Assembly (NCBI RefSeq): GCF_016887965.1
Contig: NZ_JAFDVD010000007.1
Coordinates: 124,001-188,000, forward strand
Reading direction: 5' to 3'
Length of the DNA stretch: 64,000 nucleotides
Origin: Phycicoccus sonneratiae
Lineage (GTDB): Bacteria; Actinomycetota; Actinomycetes; Actinomycetales; Dermatophilaceae
Positions 46,715 through 54,734 of this stretch are shown one piece after another. Made by a program: the position numbers and the translations under genes. Under the pieces are notes generated by a model that worked only from the letters and a program-made list of their open reading frames with translations, was not told where the DNA came from and searched no databases. Position 1 is the first letter of the stretch; each line of letters starts with the position of its first letter.

Positions 46715-47778
46715 GCGTCCTCCTCGCCCGCCGGGTGGTCCGTCGTCGGGGTGCTCCCCCGAGGGTGCCAGCACGCGACCTCGTGCCCGCTCCCCGGGTC
46801 GAGCTCGGCGAGCGGCGGTGCGGCGGAGCGACACCGGTCGGTGGCGGCGGGGCACCGGTCCGCGAAGGTGCACGCGTCGGGCTGCTCCGCGAGCGTCGGC
46901 ACGAGGCCGGGGATCTCCTGGAGCCGGTCGTCCGCCGCGGCGTACCGGCCCGGGGTCGGCGAGGCGCTGAGCAGCCCGGCGGCGTAGTGGTGCCGGGGGT
47001 GGACGAAGAGCTCCTCCACGCCCGCCCGCTCGACGACCCGCCCCGCGTACATGACGACGACCCGGTCGGCGACGTCGGCGATGACGCCGAGGTCGTGGGT
47101 GATGACGAGGATGCTCGTGCCGAGCCGGTCGCGCAGCCCCCGCAGGACGTCGAGGATGCCGGCCTGCACGGTGACGTCGAGGGCGGTCGTCGGCTCGTCG
47201 GCGACGAGGACCGTGGGGTCGCACGCGACGGCCATCGCGATCATCACGCGCTGCCGCATCCCCCCGGACAGCTCGTGGGGGTACTGCCGTACCCGGCGCT
47301 CCGGCGACGGGATGCCGACGAGCCGGAGCAGCTCGACGGCCCGTTCGCGCGCCCGGGCCCGGGACATCCGCTCGTGGACCTGGAGGACCTCGGAGACCTG
47401 CCGGCCGACGGTCAGCACGGGGTTCAGCGAGGACATCGGCTCCTGGAAGATGTACGCGATCTCGTTGCCGCGCACCGCTCGCAGCTGCGCCGGGGGTGCA
47501 CCGCGCAGCTGCCGCCCGAGCAGCTCGACGGACCCGGTGACCTCCGCGCTGCGCGGCAGCAGCCCGGCGAGGCTCATCGCCGTGACGCTCTTGCCGCAGC
47601 CGGACTCGCCGACGACACCGACGATCTCGCCGCGGCCGAGGGTGAGGTCCACGCCGTCGACGGCGCTCACCGTGCCGCCCTCGGTCGTGAAGGTCACGGA
47701 CAGGTCGCGCACCTCGAGCACCGGCTCGCCGTCGGCCGGGGCCGGCCGGTCGCCGGTCGTGGTGGTCGCGGTCGTCAT
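46711..47778 (-). CDS. peptide ABC transporter ATP-binding protein (OppD/DppD-like)
   Basis: 355-aa ATPase partner. Walker A GESGCGKS, Q-loop YIFQEPMSSLNPVL, signature LSGGMRQRV, Walker B VLVADEPTTALDV, ITHDLGVIADVADR, and the C-terminal Cys motif CTFADRCPAATDRC. Start overlaps the OppC-like stop by 4 nt. Together with OppF it powers the OppBC permease. Confidence 0.92.
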   Translation of the reverse strand: MTTATTTTGDRPAPADGEPVLEVRDLSVTFTTEGGTVSAVDGVDLTLGRGEIVGVVGESGCGKSVTAMSLAGLLPRSAEVTGSVELLGRQLRGAPPAQLRAVRGNEIAYIFQEPMSSLNPVLTVGRQVSEVLQVHERMSRARARERAVELLRLVGIPSPERRVRQYPHELSGGMRQRVMIAMAVACDPTVLVADEPTTALDVTVQAGILDVLRGLRDRLGTSILVITHDLGVIADVADRVVVMYAGRVVERAGVEELFVHPRHHYAAGLLSASPTPGRYAAADDRLQEIPGLVPTLAEQPDACTFADRCPAATDRCRSAAPPLAELDPGSGHEVACWHPRGSTPTTDHPAGEEDA

Positions 47779-48689
47779 CGCCGGCTCCCCCTCGGGTCGA
47801 GTGCGTCACGGAGGCTGTCGCCGAAGACGTTGAAGGACAGGGCGAGCAGCATGATCGCCAGACCCGGCATCACCGCGTTCCACGGTGCCCGGGCGGCGAA
47901 CGGCTGGGCGGCGGCGAGCATCGTCCCGAGGCTCGGGGCCGGCGGCTGGATGCCCAGCCCGAGGAAGGAGAGGACGGCCTCGCCGAGGATGGCGGCGGGC
48001 ACGGCCACGGTCGCCTGGACGAGCACCACCGACGTCGCGTTCGGCAGCACGTGCCTGAGCAGGACCCACAGGTCGCTCGCACCGTCGACGACGGCGGCGG
48101 CGACGAAGTCGAGGGACTTCAGCCGCAACGTGTCCGAGCGGACGACCCGGATGATGCCCGGCACCTGCGCGATGCCGATGGCGATCGCCGCGTTGCCGAG
48201 GCTCGCGCCGCGGACCGCGGCCAGGCCGACCGCGAGGATGAGGAACGGGAACGCGAGCATGAGGTCCGTGAGCCGCGAGATGACGCCGTCGACAGCCCGG
48301 AAGTAGCCGGCGACGAGGCCGAGCGGCACGCCGACCCCGATGGCCGTGACGACGGCGAGGACGGCGACGAGCAGCGAGGCCCGCATCCCGAGGAGGATCC
48401 GGCTCAGGACGTCGCGGCCGAGGTCGTCGGTGCCGAGGAGGTGCCCCGGGGTGCCGGGCGGCGCGAGGGTCGCCCCGAAGTCGGTGGCCTCCGCCGTGTA
48501 CGGAGCGAGCACCGGGGCGAGGACGCCGACGAGCACGGCGACGACGAGCACGAGGCCGCTGGCGACGGCGAGCGGGTTGTGCAGCAGGCGGCGGACGACG
48601 CGGCGCCGCGGGCCGGCGGCCGACCCCGAGGCGTGGTCGGGGCCGTCGGGGCGGGCGGGCGCCTCGGAGAGCACGGGGTCGACGCTCAT
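47775..48689 (-). CDS. peptide ABC transporter permease (OppC/DppC-like)
   Basis: 304 aa. N-terminal OppC_N helix (HNPLAVASGLVLVVAVLVGVLAP), LLGTDDLGRDVLSRILLGMR, about six helices in all, and the EAA loop GASDLWVLLRHVLPNA contacting the ATPases. The ATG overlaps the OppB stop (ATGA). Confidence 0.92.
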   Translation of the reverse strand: MSVDPVLSEAPARPDGPDHASGSAAGPRRRVVRRLLHNPLAVASGLVLVVAVLVGVLAPVLAPYTAEATDFGATLAPPGTPGHLLGTDDLGRDVLSRILLGMRASLLVAVLAVVTAIGVGVPLGLVAGYFRAVDGVISRLTDLMLAFPFLILAVGLAAVRGASLGNAAIAIGIAQVPGIIRVVRSDTLRLKSLDFVAAAVVDGASDLWVLLRHVLPNATSVVLVQATVAVPAAILGEAVLSFLGLGIQPPAPSLGTMLAAAQPFAARAPWNAVMPGLAIMLLALSFNVFGDSLRDALDPRGSRR

Positions 48690-49642
48690 GCCGCCTCCCC
48701 CGCGACGCGCACCCGCGGGTCGATGACCGAGTAGAGCAGGTCGACCGCGAAGTTGATGACGATGTAGGACGTCGCCGTCACGAGCACGACGGCCTGGATC
48801 ACCGGGTAGTCGCGCTGGAAGACGGCGTCGATGGTCAACTTGCCGAAGCCCGGGAGCGTGAAGATCTGCTCGGTGACGACCGCGCCCGAGATCAGCGCCC
48901 CGAGCTGTAGCCCGACGATCGTCACGACGACGATGAGGCTGTTGCGCAACGCGTGCCGCGTCACGACGACGCGCGGGCGCAGCCCCTTGGCCTCGGCGGT
49001 GCGCACGTAGTCGGCCGACAGGGCGTCGAGCATCGAGGACCGGGTCTGGCGCATGATCACCGCCGCGAGCCCGGTGCCGAGGATCACCGACGGCAGGACG
49101 AGGTGGTGCAGGTTGGCGACGGGGTCCTCGGCGAGCGGCACGAAACCGCTGGCGGGGAACAGGTTCGTCGCCACCGCGAGGTAGAGGATGGCGACGAGCC
49201 CGAGCCAGAAGTGCGGCACCGAGAGGCCGACGAGGGCCAGGCCGTTGGCGACCCACTCCTCCGGCCGGCCCCGGCGCACCGCGGCGACGACGCCCGCGAG
49301 CACCCCGAGCAGCGTCGCGATGACGATGGCCAGCAGCGACAGCTCGAGGGTCACCGGCAGCGCGGTCCGCAGCATCTCGCTCACCGGCTCGCCGGTGCGG
49401 ATCGAGGTGCCGAGGTCACCGCGCACCATCCGGGTCACGTACTGCCAGAACTGGACCGGCAGCGACTGGTCCAGCCCGTACTCGGACCGGATGGCGGCCA
49501 GCGCCTCGGGGCTGCGGTCCTCCCCCGCGAGGGCGAGGGCGGGGTCACCCGGCAGCGCCCGGATGCCGAGGAAGACGACGACCGCGGCGAGGACGAGGGT
49601 GAGGAGCGACTGCCACGCCCGGGTGGCGAGGTAGCGAGCCAT
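48686..49642 (-). CDS. peptide ABC transporter permease (OppB/DppB-like)
   Basis: 318 aa, six helices. N-terminus MARYLATRAWQSLLTLVLAA, the LPGDPALAL motif, EYGLDQSLPVQFWQYV, and an EAA loop AEAKGLRPRVVVTRHALRNS. It starts 6 nt after the binding-protein stop, in the order oppA-B-C-D-F-ggt. Confidence 0.92.
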   Translation of the reverse strand: MARYLATRAWQSLLTLVLAAVVVFLGIRALPGDPALALAGEDRSPEALAAIRSEYGLDQSLPVQFWQYVTRMVRGDLGTSIRTGEPVSEMLRTALPVTLELSLLAIVIATLLGVLAGVVAAVRRGRPEEWVANGLALVGLSVPHFWLGLVAILYLAVATNLFPASGFVPLAEDPVANLHHLVLPSVILGTGLAAVIMRQTRSSMLDALSADYVRTAEAKGLRPRVVVTRHALRNSLIVVVTIVGLQLGALISGAVVTEQIFTLPGFGKLTIDAVFQRDYPVIQAVVLVTATSYIVINFAVDLLYSVIDPRVRVAGEAA

Positions 49643-49648
49643 CCGGAG

Positions 49649-51295
49649 CTACTTGGCGAACCCGGAGAACCCGACGCGGATGACGCCGTCCGGGAACACC
49701 TGGACGCCCTTGACGGTGTCGGAGACGCCGGTGAGGTTGCGCTGGCGGTAGAGGTAGATGATCGGGTTGTCCTTCTCGATGAGCCCGACGACCTGGCCGT
49801 AGAGGTCGCGGCGGGCGGCGCTGTCGGTCTCGGTCCGGGCCTTGTCGAGCAGGCCGTCGACCGACGCGTTGCTGTAGCCGCTGACGTTCTGGCTCCCGCC
49901 GGTGCCGAGGAAGTTCGTGATGTTGGCGTCCGGGTCGATCCTCCCGGACCAGCCGAGCTGGAGGAGGGAGAAGTCGCCACGGTCCTGCTGGTCGAGCAGG
50001 CTGGCGTACTCGACGGGCGTGATCTTCAGGTCGAAGCCGCCGTCCTTGACCATCGCCTGCAGGGCCTGCGCGAGCCGGAGGCTGTCCGGGTTGTTCGAGG
50101 TGATCATCTCGATCGGCACGGGCGTGGTGACGCCGGCGTCGGCGAGCAGCTTCTTCGCGGCCGCGGGGTCGTGCTCCTCGCAGGCCTGCGCGGCGTCGGA
50201 GGTGTACTCGGTGGTCGGCGAGATCGGCGAGCAGGCCGGGGTGTTGAGGCCGTTGAAGACGACCTTGACGAGCTGCTCGCGGTCGATCGACATCGCGAGC
50301 GCCCGGCGCACCTCGGGCTTCGTGCCGAGGTCGGTGTCGACCGTGCCCACCGGCTTGCCGACGCCCTCGGTGTTGCCGACGTTGATCGTCAGCCCCTGGT
50401 AGCCGAGCGAGTTGGACTGGAGCAGCTGCAGCCCCTGCGTCGACCCGATGGCCGGGGCGTCCTGGGCCGAGAGCGAGTCGGCGACCTGGACGTCGCCGGA
50501 GCGCAGGTTGGCCGCGCGGATGCTCGCGTCGGTGATGATCCGGTAGGTGACGCCCTCGAGGTGCACCTGGTCGGCGTCGTAGTACTTCGGGTCCTTGACG
50601 AGCTCGATTGAGGTCTGCGGCGTCCGCTTGGCGAACTTGAACGGCCCGACGCAGACCGGCGCCGACGCGAAGTCCTCCCCCAGGTCCTTCGCGGCCTTCG
50701 GGCTGACGATCATCCCGGCGCGGTCGGTGAGGGCGGCGGTGAGCGGCGCGAACGGGGTCTTCAGCGTGATGACGACGGTCTTGTCGTCCGGGGTGGCGAT
50801 CGAGTCGATCGGCCCGAGCTCGCTCTTGCGGGCGCTCGTCGGGAGGGTCAGCTCGCGCTCGAGGCTGGCCTTGACGGCCGAGGAGTCGAAGGCCGTGCCG
50901 TCGGCGAACTCGATGCCCGTGCGCACGGGGATGGTGACGGTGAGGCCGTCCTCGCTCGTCGTCGGCAGGTCCGTGGCGAGCTGGGGCACGATCTGCGCCT
51001 TCTCGTCGGTGTCGTAGAGCTTCTGGCACATCGCGTGGAAGACGTAGCGCGAGTAGAGGCTCCGGGACAGGGCCGGGTCGAGCTGGTCGGGCTCGGCCGA
51101 GAGGGCCATGACGAGGGTGCCCCCGTCCTTGACCTCCGCGGGGTCGGCCGGGTCGCCGAACACGTCCTCCGTGCCGCCGGAGCTCGCGCCCGGCGACGAG
51201 GACGAGCCGGCGTCGTCGCCGACGGCGGAGCAGCCGGCGAGGGCGAGGGCCAGGGCGGTCGCGGCGGACACGACGGCGAGGGGTCTGCGGGTCAT
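49649..51295 (-). CDS. peptide ABC transporter substrate-binding lipoprotein (SBP family 5)
   Basis: 548 aa. Signal peptide with lipobox LAGC (about 19-22), Ser/Gly linker, then the SBP_bac_5 fold: GGTLVMALSAEPDQLDPAL, VTIPVRTGIEFADGTAFDS, VKASLERELT, the KPEVRRALAMSIDREQLVKVVF hinge region and YNNA-like GYSNASVDGLLDKAR. It supplies dipeptide-like ligands to OppBC. GGAGG precedes the ATG by 6 nt. A 16-bp GTATAC palindrome 41 bp upstream is the likely operator of the six-gene operon. Confidence 0.92.
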   Translation of the reverse strand: MTRRPLAVVSAATALALALAGCSAVGDDAGSSSSPGASSGGTEDVFGDPADPAEVKDGGTLVMALSAEPDQLDPALSRSLYSRYVFHAMCQKLYDTDEKAQIVPQLATDLPTTSEDGLTVTIPVRTGIEFADGTAFDSSAVKASLERELTLPTSARKSELGPIDSIATPDDKTVVITLKTPFAPLTAALTDRAGMIVSPKAAKDLGEDFASAPVCVGPFKFAKRTPQTSIELVKDPKYYDADQVHLEGVTYRIITDASIRAANLRSGDVQVADSLSAQDAPAIGSTQGLQLLQSNSLGYQGLTINVGNTEGVGKPVGTVDTDLGTKPEVRRALAMSIDREQLVKVVFNGLNTPACSPISPTTEYTSDAAQACEEHDPAAAKKLLADAGVTTPVPIEMITSNNPDSLRLAQALQAMVKDGGFDLKITPVEYASLLDQQDRGDFSLLQLGWSGRIDPDANITNFLGTGGSQNVSGYSNASVDGLLDKARTETDSAARRDLYGQVVGLIEKDNPIIYLYRQRNLTGVSDTVKGVQVFPDGVIRVGFSGFAK

Positions 51296-51335
51296 GACGT
51301 TCCTCCGACGGGTGGGGAGCCGATCGGGGAACCGT

Positions 51336-51351
51336 ACTCTGTATACAGAGT
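51336..51351. promoter_or_regulatory. 16-bp perfect palindrome upstream of the opp-ggt operon
   Basis: ACTCTGTATACAGAGT, a perfect dyad 41-56 bp before the oppA ATG, in otherwise GC-rich DNA; on the minus strand it contains TATACA, a plausible -10. Shares GTATAC with the lctP/gntR site at 43110-43117, suggesting the FCD regulator as its ligand. Confidence 0.6.
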
Positions 51352-51431
51352 GCAGAGGACTTTGCGACCGCCTCGATCTCGGGGGCGGGACGGCGGGGCC
51401 GGCGGGCGGGCAGGTGCCACCCGGGCGCGGG

Positions 51432-52064
51432 TCAGGCCGAGGGCAGGTTGTCGCGGGCCCAAAGGGCCGCGCTCGTGCGGTCGAGGACGCCGATCTCGCG
51501 GAAGACCCGGCCGAGGTGGGCCTTGACGGTGCGCTCGGTGATGCCGAGCGCCCGCGCGATCTGCTTGTTGGCCAGCCCCTGGGCGACGAGGCGCAGCACC
51601 TCGGTCTCACGGGGCGAGAGGCCGGCGACCGCGCCGTCGCGGACCGGGTCGCCCGAGGAGGGCAGGAGCGCGACGGCCACCCGCGGGTCGATCGGCACGT
51701 GCCCGGCCGCGGCCGCCCGCACGGCGGCGAGCAGGTCGACCGGGTCGGAGTCCTTGAGGACGTAGCCGATGGCCCCGGCCGCGAGCACCTCGCGGACCCG
51801 TTCGCGGTCCGAGAAGCTCGTGAGGACGAGCACGCGGGCCTCGGGCCGACGGGCCAGCACGCCACGAGTGCCCTCGACGCCGTCGACGCCGGGCATCGAC
51901 AGGTCCATGAGGACGACGTCGGGCTCGGTGCCCACCGCCGACTCGATGGCCTCGGCACCGTCGCGCGCCTCGGCGACGACGGTGATGTCGGGCTCGGCGT
52001 CGAGCAGGGTGCGCACCCCCGCCCGGACGAGCTGGTGGTCGTCGGCGACGAGCACCCGGATCAT
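51432..52064 (-). CDS. NarL/LuxR-family response regulator
   Basis: 210 aa. Receiver with acidic ADDH (7-10), phospho-Asp54 in LMDLSMPG and Lys in VLKDSD; C-terminal LuxR HTH (about 145-205) with LSPRETEVLRLVAQGLANKQIA and TVKAHLGRVF. The start overlaps the kinase stop (ATGA). Targets are not evident from sequence; self-regulation of the secreted-protein genes upstream is possible. Confidence 0.92.
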   Translation of the reverse strand: MIRVLVADDHQLVRAGVRTLLDAEPDITVVAEARDGAEAIESAVGTEPDVVLMDLSMPGVDGVEGTRGVLARRPEARVLVLTSFSDRERVREVLAAGAIGYVLKDSDPVDLLAAVRAAAAGHVPIDPRVAVALLPSSGDPVRDGAVAGLSPRETEVLRLVAQGLANKQIARALGITERTVKAHLGRVFREIGVLDRTSAALWARDNLPSA

Positions 52065-53551
52065 GCGCGCACCCCCATCGGGCCGTCGAGGTCGAGACGC
52101 CAGTGTGTCCCGGCACCGGGGGCGGTCGCGACCCGGAGCCGCGCACCGGGCACCGAGGCGGCCTCGGCGAGCAGCCGGGTGCCGAGGTGGCCGGGCTCGG
52201 GGTCGGCGAGGACGGCCTCGGCGTCGAAGCCGAGCCCGTCGTCGACGACGTCGAGCGCCACGGTCTCCGGTCCGGTGCGGTGCAGCGTGAGGGTGACCTC
52301 CGCGGGGCCGGCGTGGCGCGCGGCGTTGCGGACGCACTCCTGGGCGACGCGGTGGACGAGCCGCTGCGCGTCCTCGGTGAGCGCCAGCTCGTCCTCGCTG
52401 TCGGTGTCGAGGCGGACGACGACGTCCTCGGCCCGCACCGACTGGGCGAGGTCGGCGAGGGCGGCGACGACGCCGGAGCGTGACAGCGCCGGCGGGTGGA
52501 GGTCGACGAGGAGGGTGCGCAGCGACCGGATGCTCGCCCGGACGGCGCCGGCGGCGGCCCCGAGGTCGCGCGCGAGGGTGGCGTCGCCGTGCGCGGCGGC
52601 GGTGGCCGACGCCCCGGCGACGGTGAACGAGGTGGCCGCGAGCTCCTGGACCGGGCCGTCGTGGAGCGTCGCGGCGATGCGCCGGCGCTCGTCCGAGGAG
52701 GCGTCGACCGCCCGCTGGAGCAGGGCCACCCGGTGGACCTCGGCCCGCCGCAGCCGCCGCAGGAGGGCGAGGACGAGCGGCGTGACGATGAGCACGAAGA
52801 GCAGCAGGCTGCTCGCGGTGACCCCGGCGAACCCCCGCCACAGCTGGCCGGTGCGCTTCGCGACCGGCTCGTAGGACACGTAGATCTCGAAGAGCGCGGT
52901 CTGGCCGTCGGGCATCCAGACCGGTCGGTAGACCTCGACGAGCTTGTCGCCCTGCTCGAACTGGTTCTCGGAGGCCTCGAGCGTCGAGATCTCGGCGACG
53001 GTGGTCGGTCCGTCGAGCGCCTCGCGCTGGTCGTCGTCGAGGGTGAACGTGCGCCCGATGAGCTGCGGCTCGTCGGCGTAGAGGACGTACCCGTCGGGTC
53101 GCCAGAGCTTGACCCGGACGACGGTCTCGGGGTCGAGGCTGCGGCTCATCGTCCGGTCGAAGTCGTCGACCGCCTCGGGGTCGCCGGCCATGAGCGCGTC
53201 GGTCATCGCCGGCTGGACGACGGCCTCCGCGATGACCCCGGCCATCGAGGCCGCGTCGTTGACCGCCTCGCGCTCGGCGAGGGTGCTGGCGGCCACCGCC
53301 CCGAGGACGCCGACGAGGACCATCGCCGCGAGCACGCCCGCGGCCAGCTGGGCGAGGATGCGGCGCGGCCGCACCGGCGGCGGGTCGTCGTCGGCGGTGA
53401 CGGTGCGCGAGACCGTGACCCAGGCCGGCTCGACGCGCGCGAGGTCCCCGACCGGGTCAGGGCCGGTCGGGGACGGCGCGGGGTCCCCGACCGGGGCAGG
53501 GCCGGTCGGGGACGGCGCGGGGTGCGGCTCAGTCGTCGGATCCGTGCCCAC
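52061..53551 (-). CDS. NarL-type sensor histidine kinase (HisKA_3) with periplasmic sensor
   Basis: 496 aa from GTG 53551. TM1 about 66-91, a 150-residue extracytoplasmic sensor (about 92-240), TM2 about 241-264, HisKA_3 with phospho-His297 in AATLHDGPVQEL, and a HATPase domain (ECVRNAARHAG; DDGLGFD; GHLGTRLL). The sensor resembles the dCache-like loops of LiaS/DesK-class kinases. The start is uncertain: GTG 53551 overlaps the upstream gene by 23 nt and would translate two 39-bp hairpin repeats into Pro/Gly-rich residues 11-36; GTG 53374 (VRPRRILAQLAAG) gives a 437-aa protein with a normal N-terminus. Confidence 0.88.
   Translation of the reverse strand: MGTDPTTEPHPAPSPTGPAPVGDPAPSPTGPDPVGDLARVEPAWVTVSRTVTADDDPPPVRPRRILAQLAAGVLAAMVLVGVLGAVAASTLAEREAVNDAASMAGVIAEAVVQPAMTDALMAGDPEAVDDFDRTMSRSLDPETVVRVKLWRPDGYVLYADEPQLIGRTFTLDDDQREALDGPTTVAEISTLEASENQFEQGDKLVEVYRPVWMPDGQTALFEIYVSYEPVAKRTGQLWRGFAGVTASSLLLFVLIVTPLVLALLRRLRRAEVHRVALLQRAVDASSDERRRIAATLHDGPVQELAATSFTVAGASATAAAHGDATLARDLGAAAGAVRASIRSLRTLLVDLHPPALSRSGVVAALADLAQSVRAEDVVVRLDTDSEDELALTEDAQRLVHRVAQECVRNAARHAGPAEVTLTLHRTGPETVALDVVDDGLGFDAEAVLADPEPGHLGTRLLAEAASVPGARLRVATAPGAGTHWRLDLDGPMGVRA
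53443..53520. repeat. two tandem 39-bp units, each a 12-bp hairpin
   Basis: Units 53443-53481 and 53482-53520 differ at one base. Each contains GTCCCCGACCGG, 7 nt, and its exact reverse complement (53444-53455/53463-53474; 53483-53494/53502-53513). They follow the Asp/His-rich gene stop by 9 nt, as tandem terminators or attenuators would, unless they encode the kinase N-terminus. Confidence 0.75.
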
Positions 53552-54083
53552 CCGAGTCCCCACCGTGGTCGTCCCCGGCGTCGTGCCCGGAGCCGTCGTC
53601 GCTCCCGCCGCGGCCGGACGAGTCGTCGCCGCCGTGGCCGGAGTCGTCGCTCGAGTCGTCGCTCGAGTCGTGGCCGCCCGAGCCGTGGCCCGAGCTCGAC
53701 GAGCCGCGGCCGGAGTTGTCGGAGTCGTCGCCGGAGCGGTCGCGGTCGCCGCCGTGGTCGTCGCCGGCGTCGTGGGTGGCCGGGTCGTCCGAGCCGCCAC
53801 GCGGACGGTCGCCGCCGTGGTCGTCGCCGGCGTCGTGGGTGGCGGGGTCGTCCGAGCCGCCACGCGGACGGTCGCCGCCGTGGTCGTCGTCCGCGTCGTG
53901 CGAGGCGGGGTCGTCCGAGGTCGGCGAGTCGCTCGGGGTGGAGGACGGCGTGGCGGTGGAGGTCGCGCCGACGGGGGCGCGGACGGGCAGCCGCTCCGCG
54001 AACGAGGCGTTGCCGAGGACACCCACGAGGGCGGGGGTGACGGCCACGGCGGCTCCGACGGTGACGAGGGCGATGCGCTTCAT
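53529..54083 (-). CDS. secreted Asp/His/Gly/Ser-rich low-complexity protein
   Basis: 184 aa, no domain. Signal peptide about 1-29 (IALVTVGAAVAVTPALVGVLG, then NASFA). From about residue 45 the mature chain is almost only Asp, His, Gly, Ser, with a 21-residue unit containing DDHGGDRPRGG and SDDPATHDAG repeated two to three times. It should be disordered, very acidic and able to bind divalent cations; this is inference from composition. It lies between a small secreted protein (36 nt upstream) and the kinase, so it may be part of the signal the kinase reads. Confidence 0.72.
   Translation of the reverse strand: MKRIALVTVGAAVAVTPALVGVLGNASFAERLPVRAPVGATSTATPSSTPSDSPTSDDPASHDADDDHGGDRPRGGSDDPATHDAGDDHGGDRPRGGSDDPATHDAGDDHGGDRDRSGDDSDNSGRGSSSSGHGSGGHDSSDDSSDDSGHGGDDSSGRGGSDDGSGHDAGDDHGGDSGGHGSDD
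53754..53916 (-). repeat. 63-bp in-frame tandem repeat within the Asp/His-rich gene
   Basis: Copies at 53754-53816 and 53817-53879 are nearly identical; a third, diverged and partial copy runs from 53880. The period is 21 codons, so length changes keep the frame. Confidence 0.8.
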
Positions 54084-54119
54084 GGTTCTGGGTCCTTTCG
54101 GGAAGTGTGGCAGGTCGGG

Positions 54120-54524
54120 TCAGCCGGGGAAGACCACTCGGGCCGAGCAGGTCTGACCGGTGGCGGCGTGCCGCGCCGTCGCGGTGATGGTGTCGGTGCC
54201 CGCGCGGTTGGCGATCCGGCGCTCGACGGAGAACGAGCCGCTCGGGGCGACCGTGGTGGCCGAGCCGGAGCCGACGGCGACGCCGTTGTCCTTGAGGGCC
54301 CAGGTCCAGACCTGGCCGTTGCGGTTGGAGTCGACCTCGAGCTCGACCTGCAGGCGCCCGTTGTCGGCCTTGGCCTTGAGCTTCCAGGCGGCGCCCTGGC
54401 TGCACGTGCCGGCGGCCTTGGACTCGGCCCCCTTGGCGAGGGCGGCGGGGACGCTGCCGGCGGCGAGTGCGGTGGTCAGGATGCCGACCGCGGCCACACG
54501 CCGCAGGGAGGCGGTGCGGGTCAT
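54120..54524 (-). CDS. small secreted protein, beta-rich
   Basis: 134 aa. Signal peptide about 1-30 (AAVGILTTALAAGSVPAALA), then a compact domain of about 100 residues with alternating strands (WKLKAKADNGRLQVELEVD, VWTWALKDNGVAV, SFSVERRI, DTITATARH) and two cysteines (TCSQG near its start, QTCSAR near its end) positioned to form one disulfide. An immunoglobulin-like fold is plausible. GGAGGA precedes ATG 54524. First gene of a probable operon with the Asp/His-rich protein and the two-component system. Confidence 0.72.
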   Translation of the reverse strand: MTRTASLRRVAAVGILTTALAAGSVPAALAKGAESKAAGTCSQGAAWKLKAKADNGRLQVELEVDSNRNGQVWTWALKDNGVAVGSGSATTVAPSGSFSVERRIANRAGTDTITATARHAATGQTCSARVVFPG

Positions 54525-54652
54525 GGTGTCCTCCTCGGGACGAGGGCCGCGGGTCGGCCCGACACCGAGAAAGGTGCCGTGGACCCGTGGACACCCACCA
54601 TCCGGCGATGGTCCTAGTACCTCGCCCCACCCCCCGGACCTCCCCCGGAGCG

Positions 54653-54717
54653 CGTCGAGAGCACAGAACACGCCGTGTGCACCTGGGCGCACACGGCGTG
54701 TTCTGTCCTCTCGACGG
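54653..54717. repeat. palindromic repeat, copy 2 (terminator-like)
   Basis: 28-bp arms (54653-54680 and 54689-54716) with a single mismatch and an 8-nt loop. The mismatch is at the same position as in copy 1 (37943-38008). It begins 18 nt past the MerR gene stop. Confidence 0.82.
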
Positions 54718-54734
54718 GTGAGAACAGTTGTGGG

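Noticed and set aside
49649-51295. Metal (nickel) rather than peptide uptake for the ABC operon
   Set aside because: No nickel-type binding residues or urease/hydrogenase genes nearby; the associated Ntn hydrolase points to peptide-like substrates. Not excluded by sequence alone.
53754-53916. CRISPR-like spaced repeats
   Set aside because: The 63-bp units are contiguous, in frame and coding; there are no unique spacers and no cas genes.
37943-54717. Inverted-repeat ends of an insertion sequence or composite transposon
   Set aside because: Each copy is a complete palindrome by itself, no transposase lies near either, and the DNA between them is ordinary core genes such as tmk and holB.
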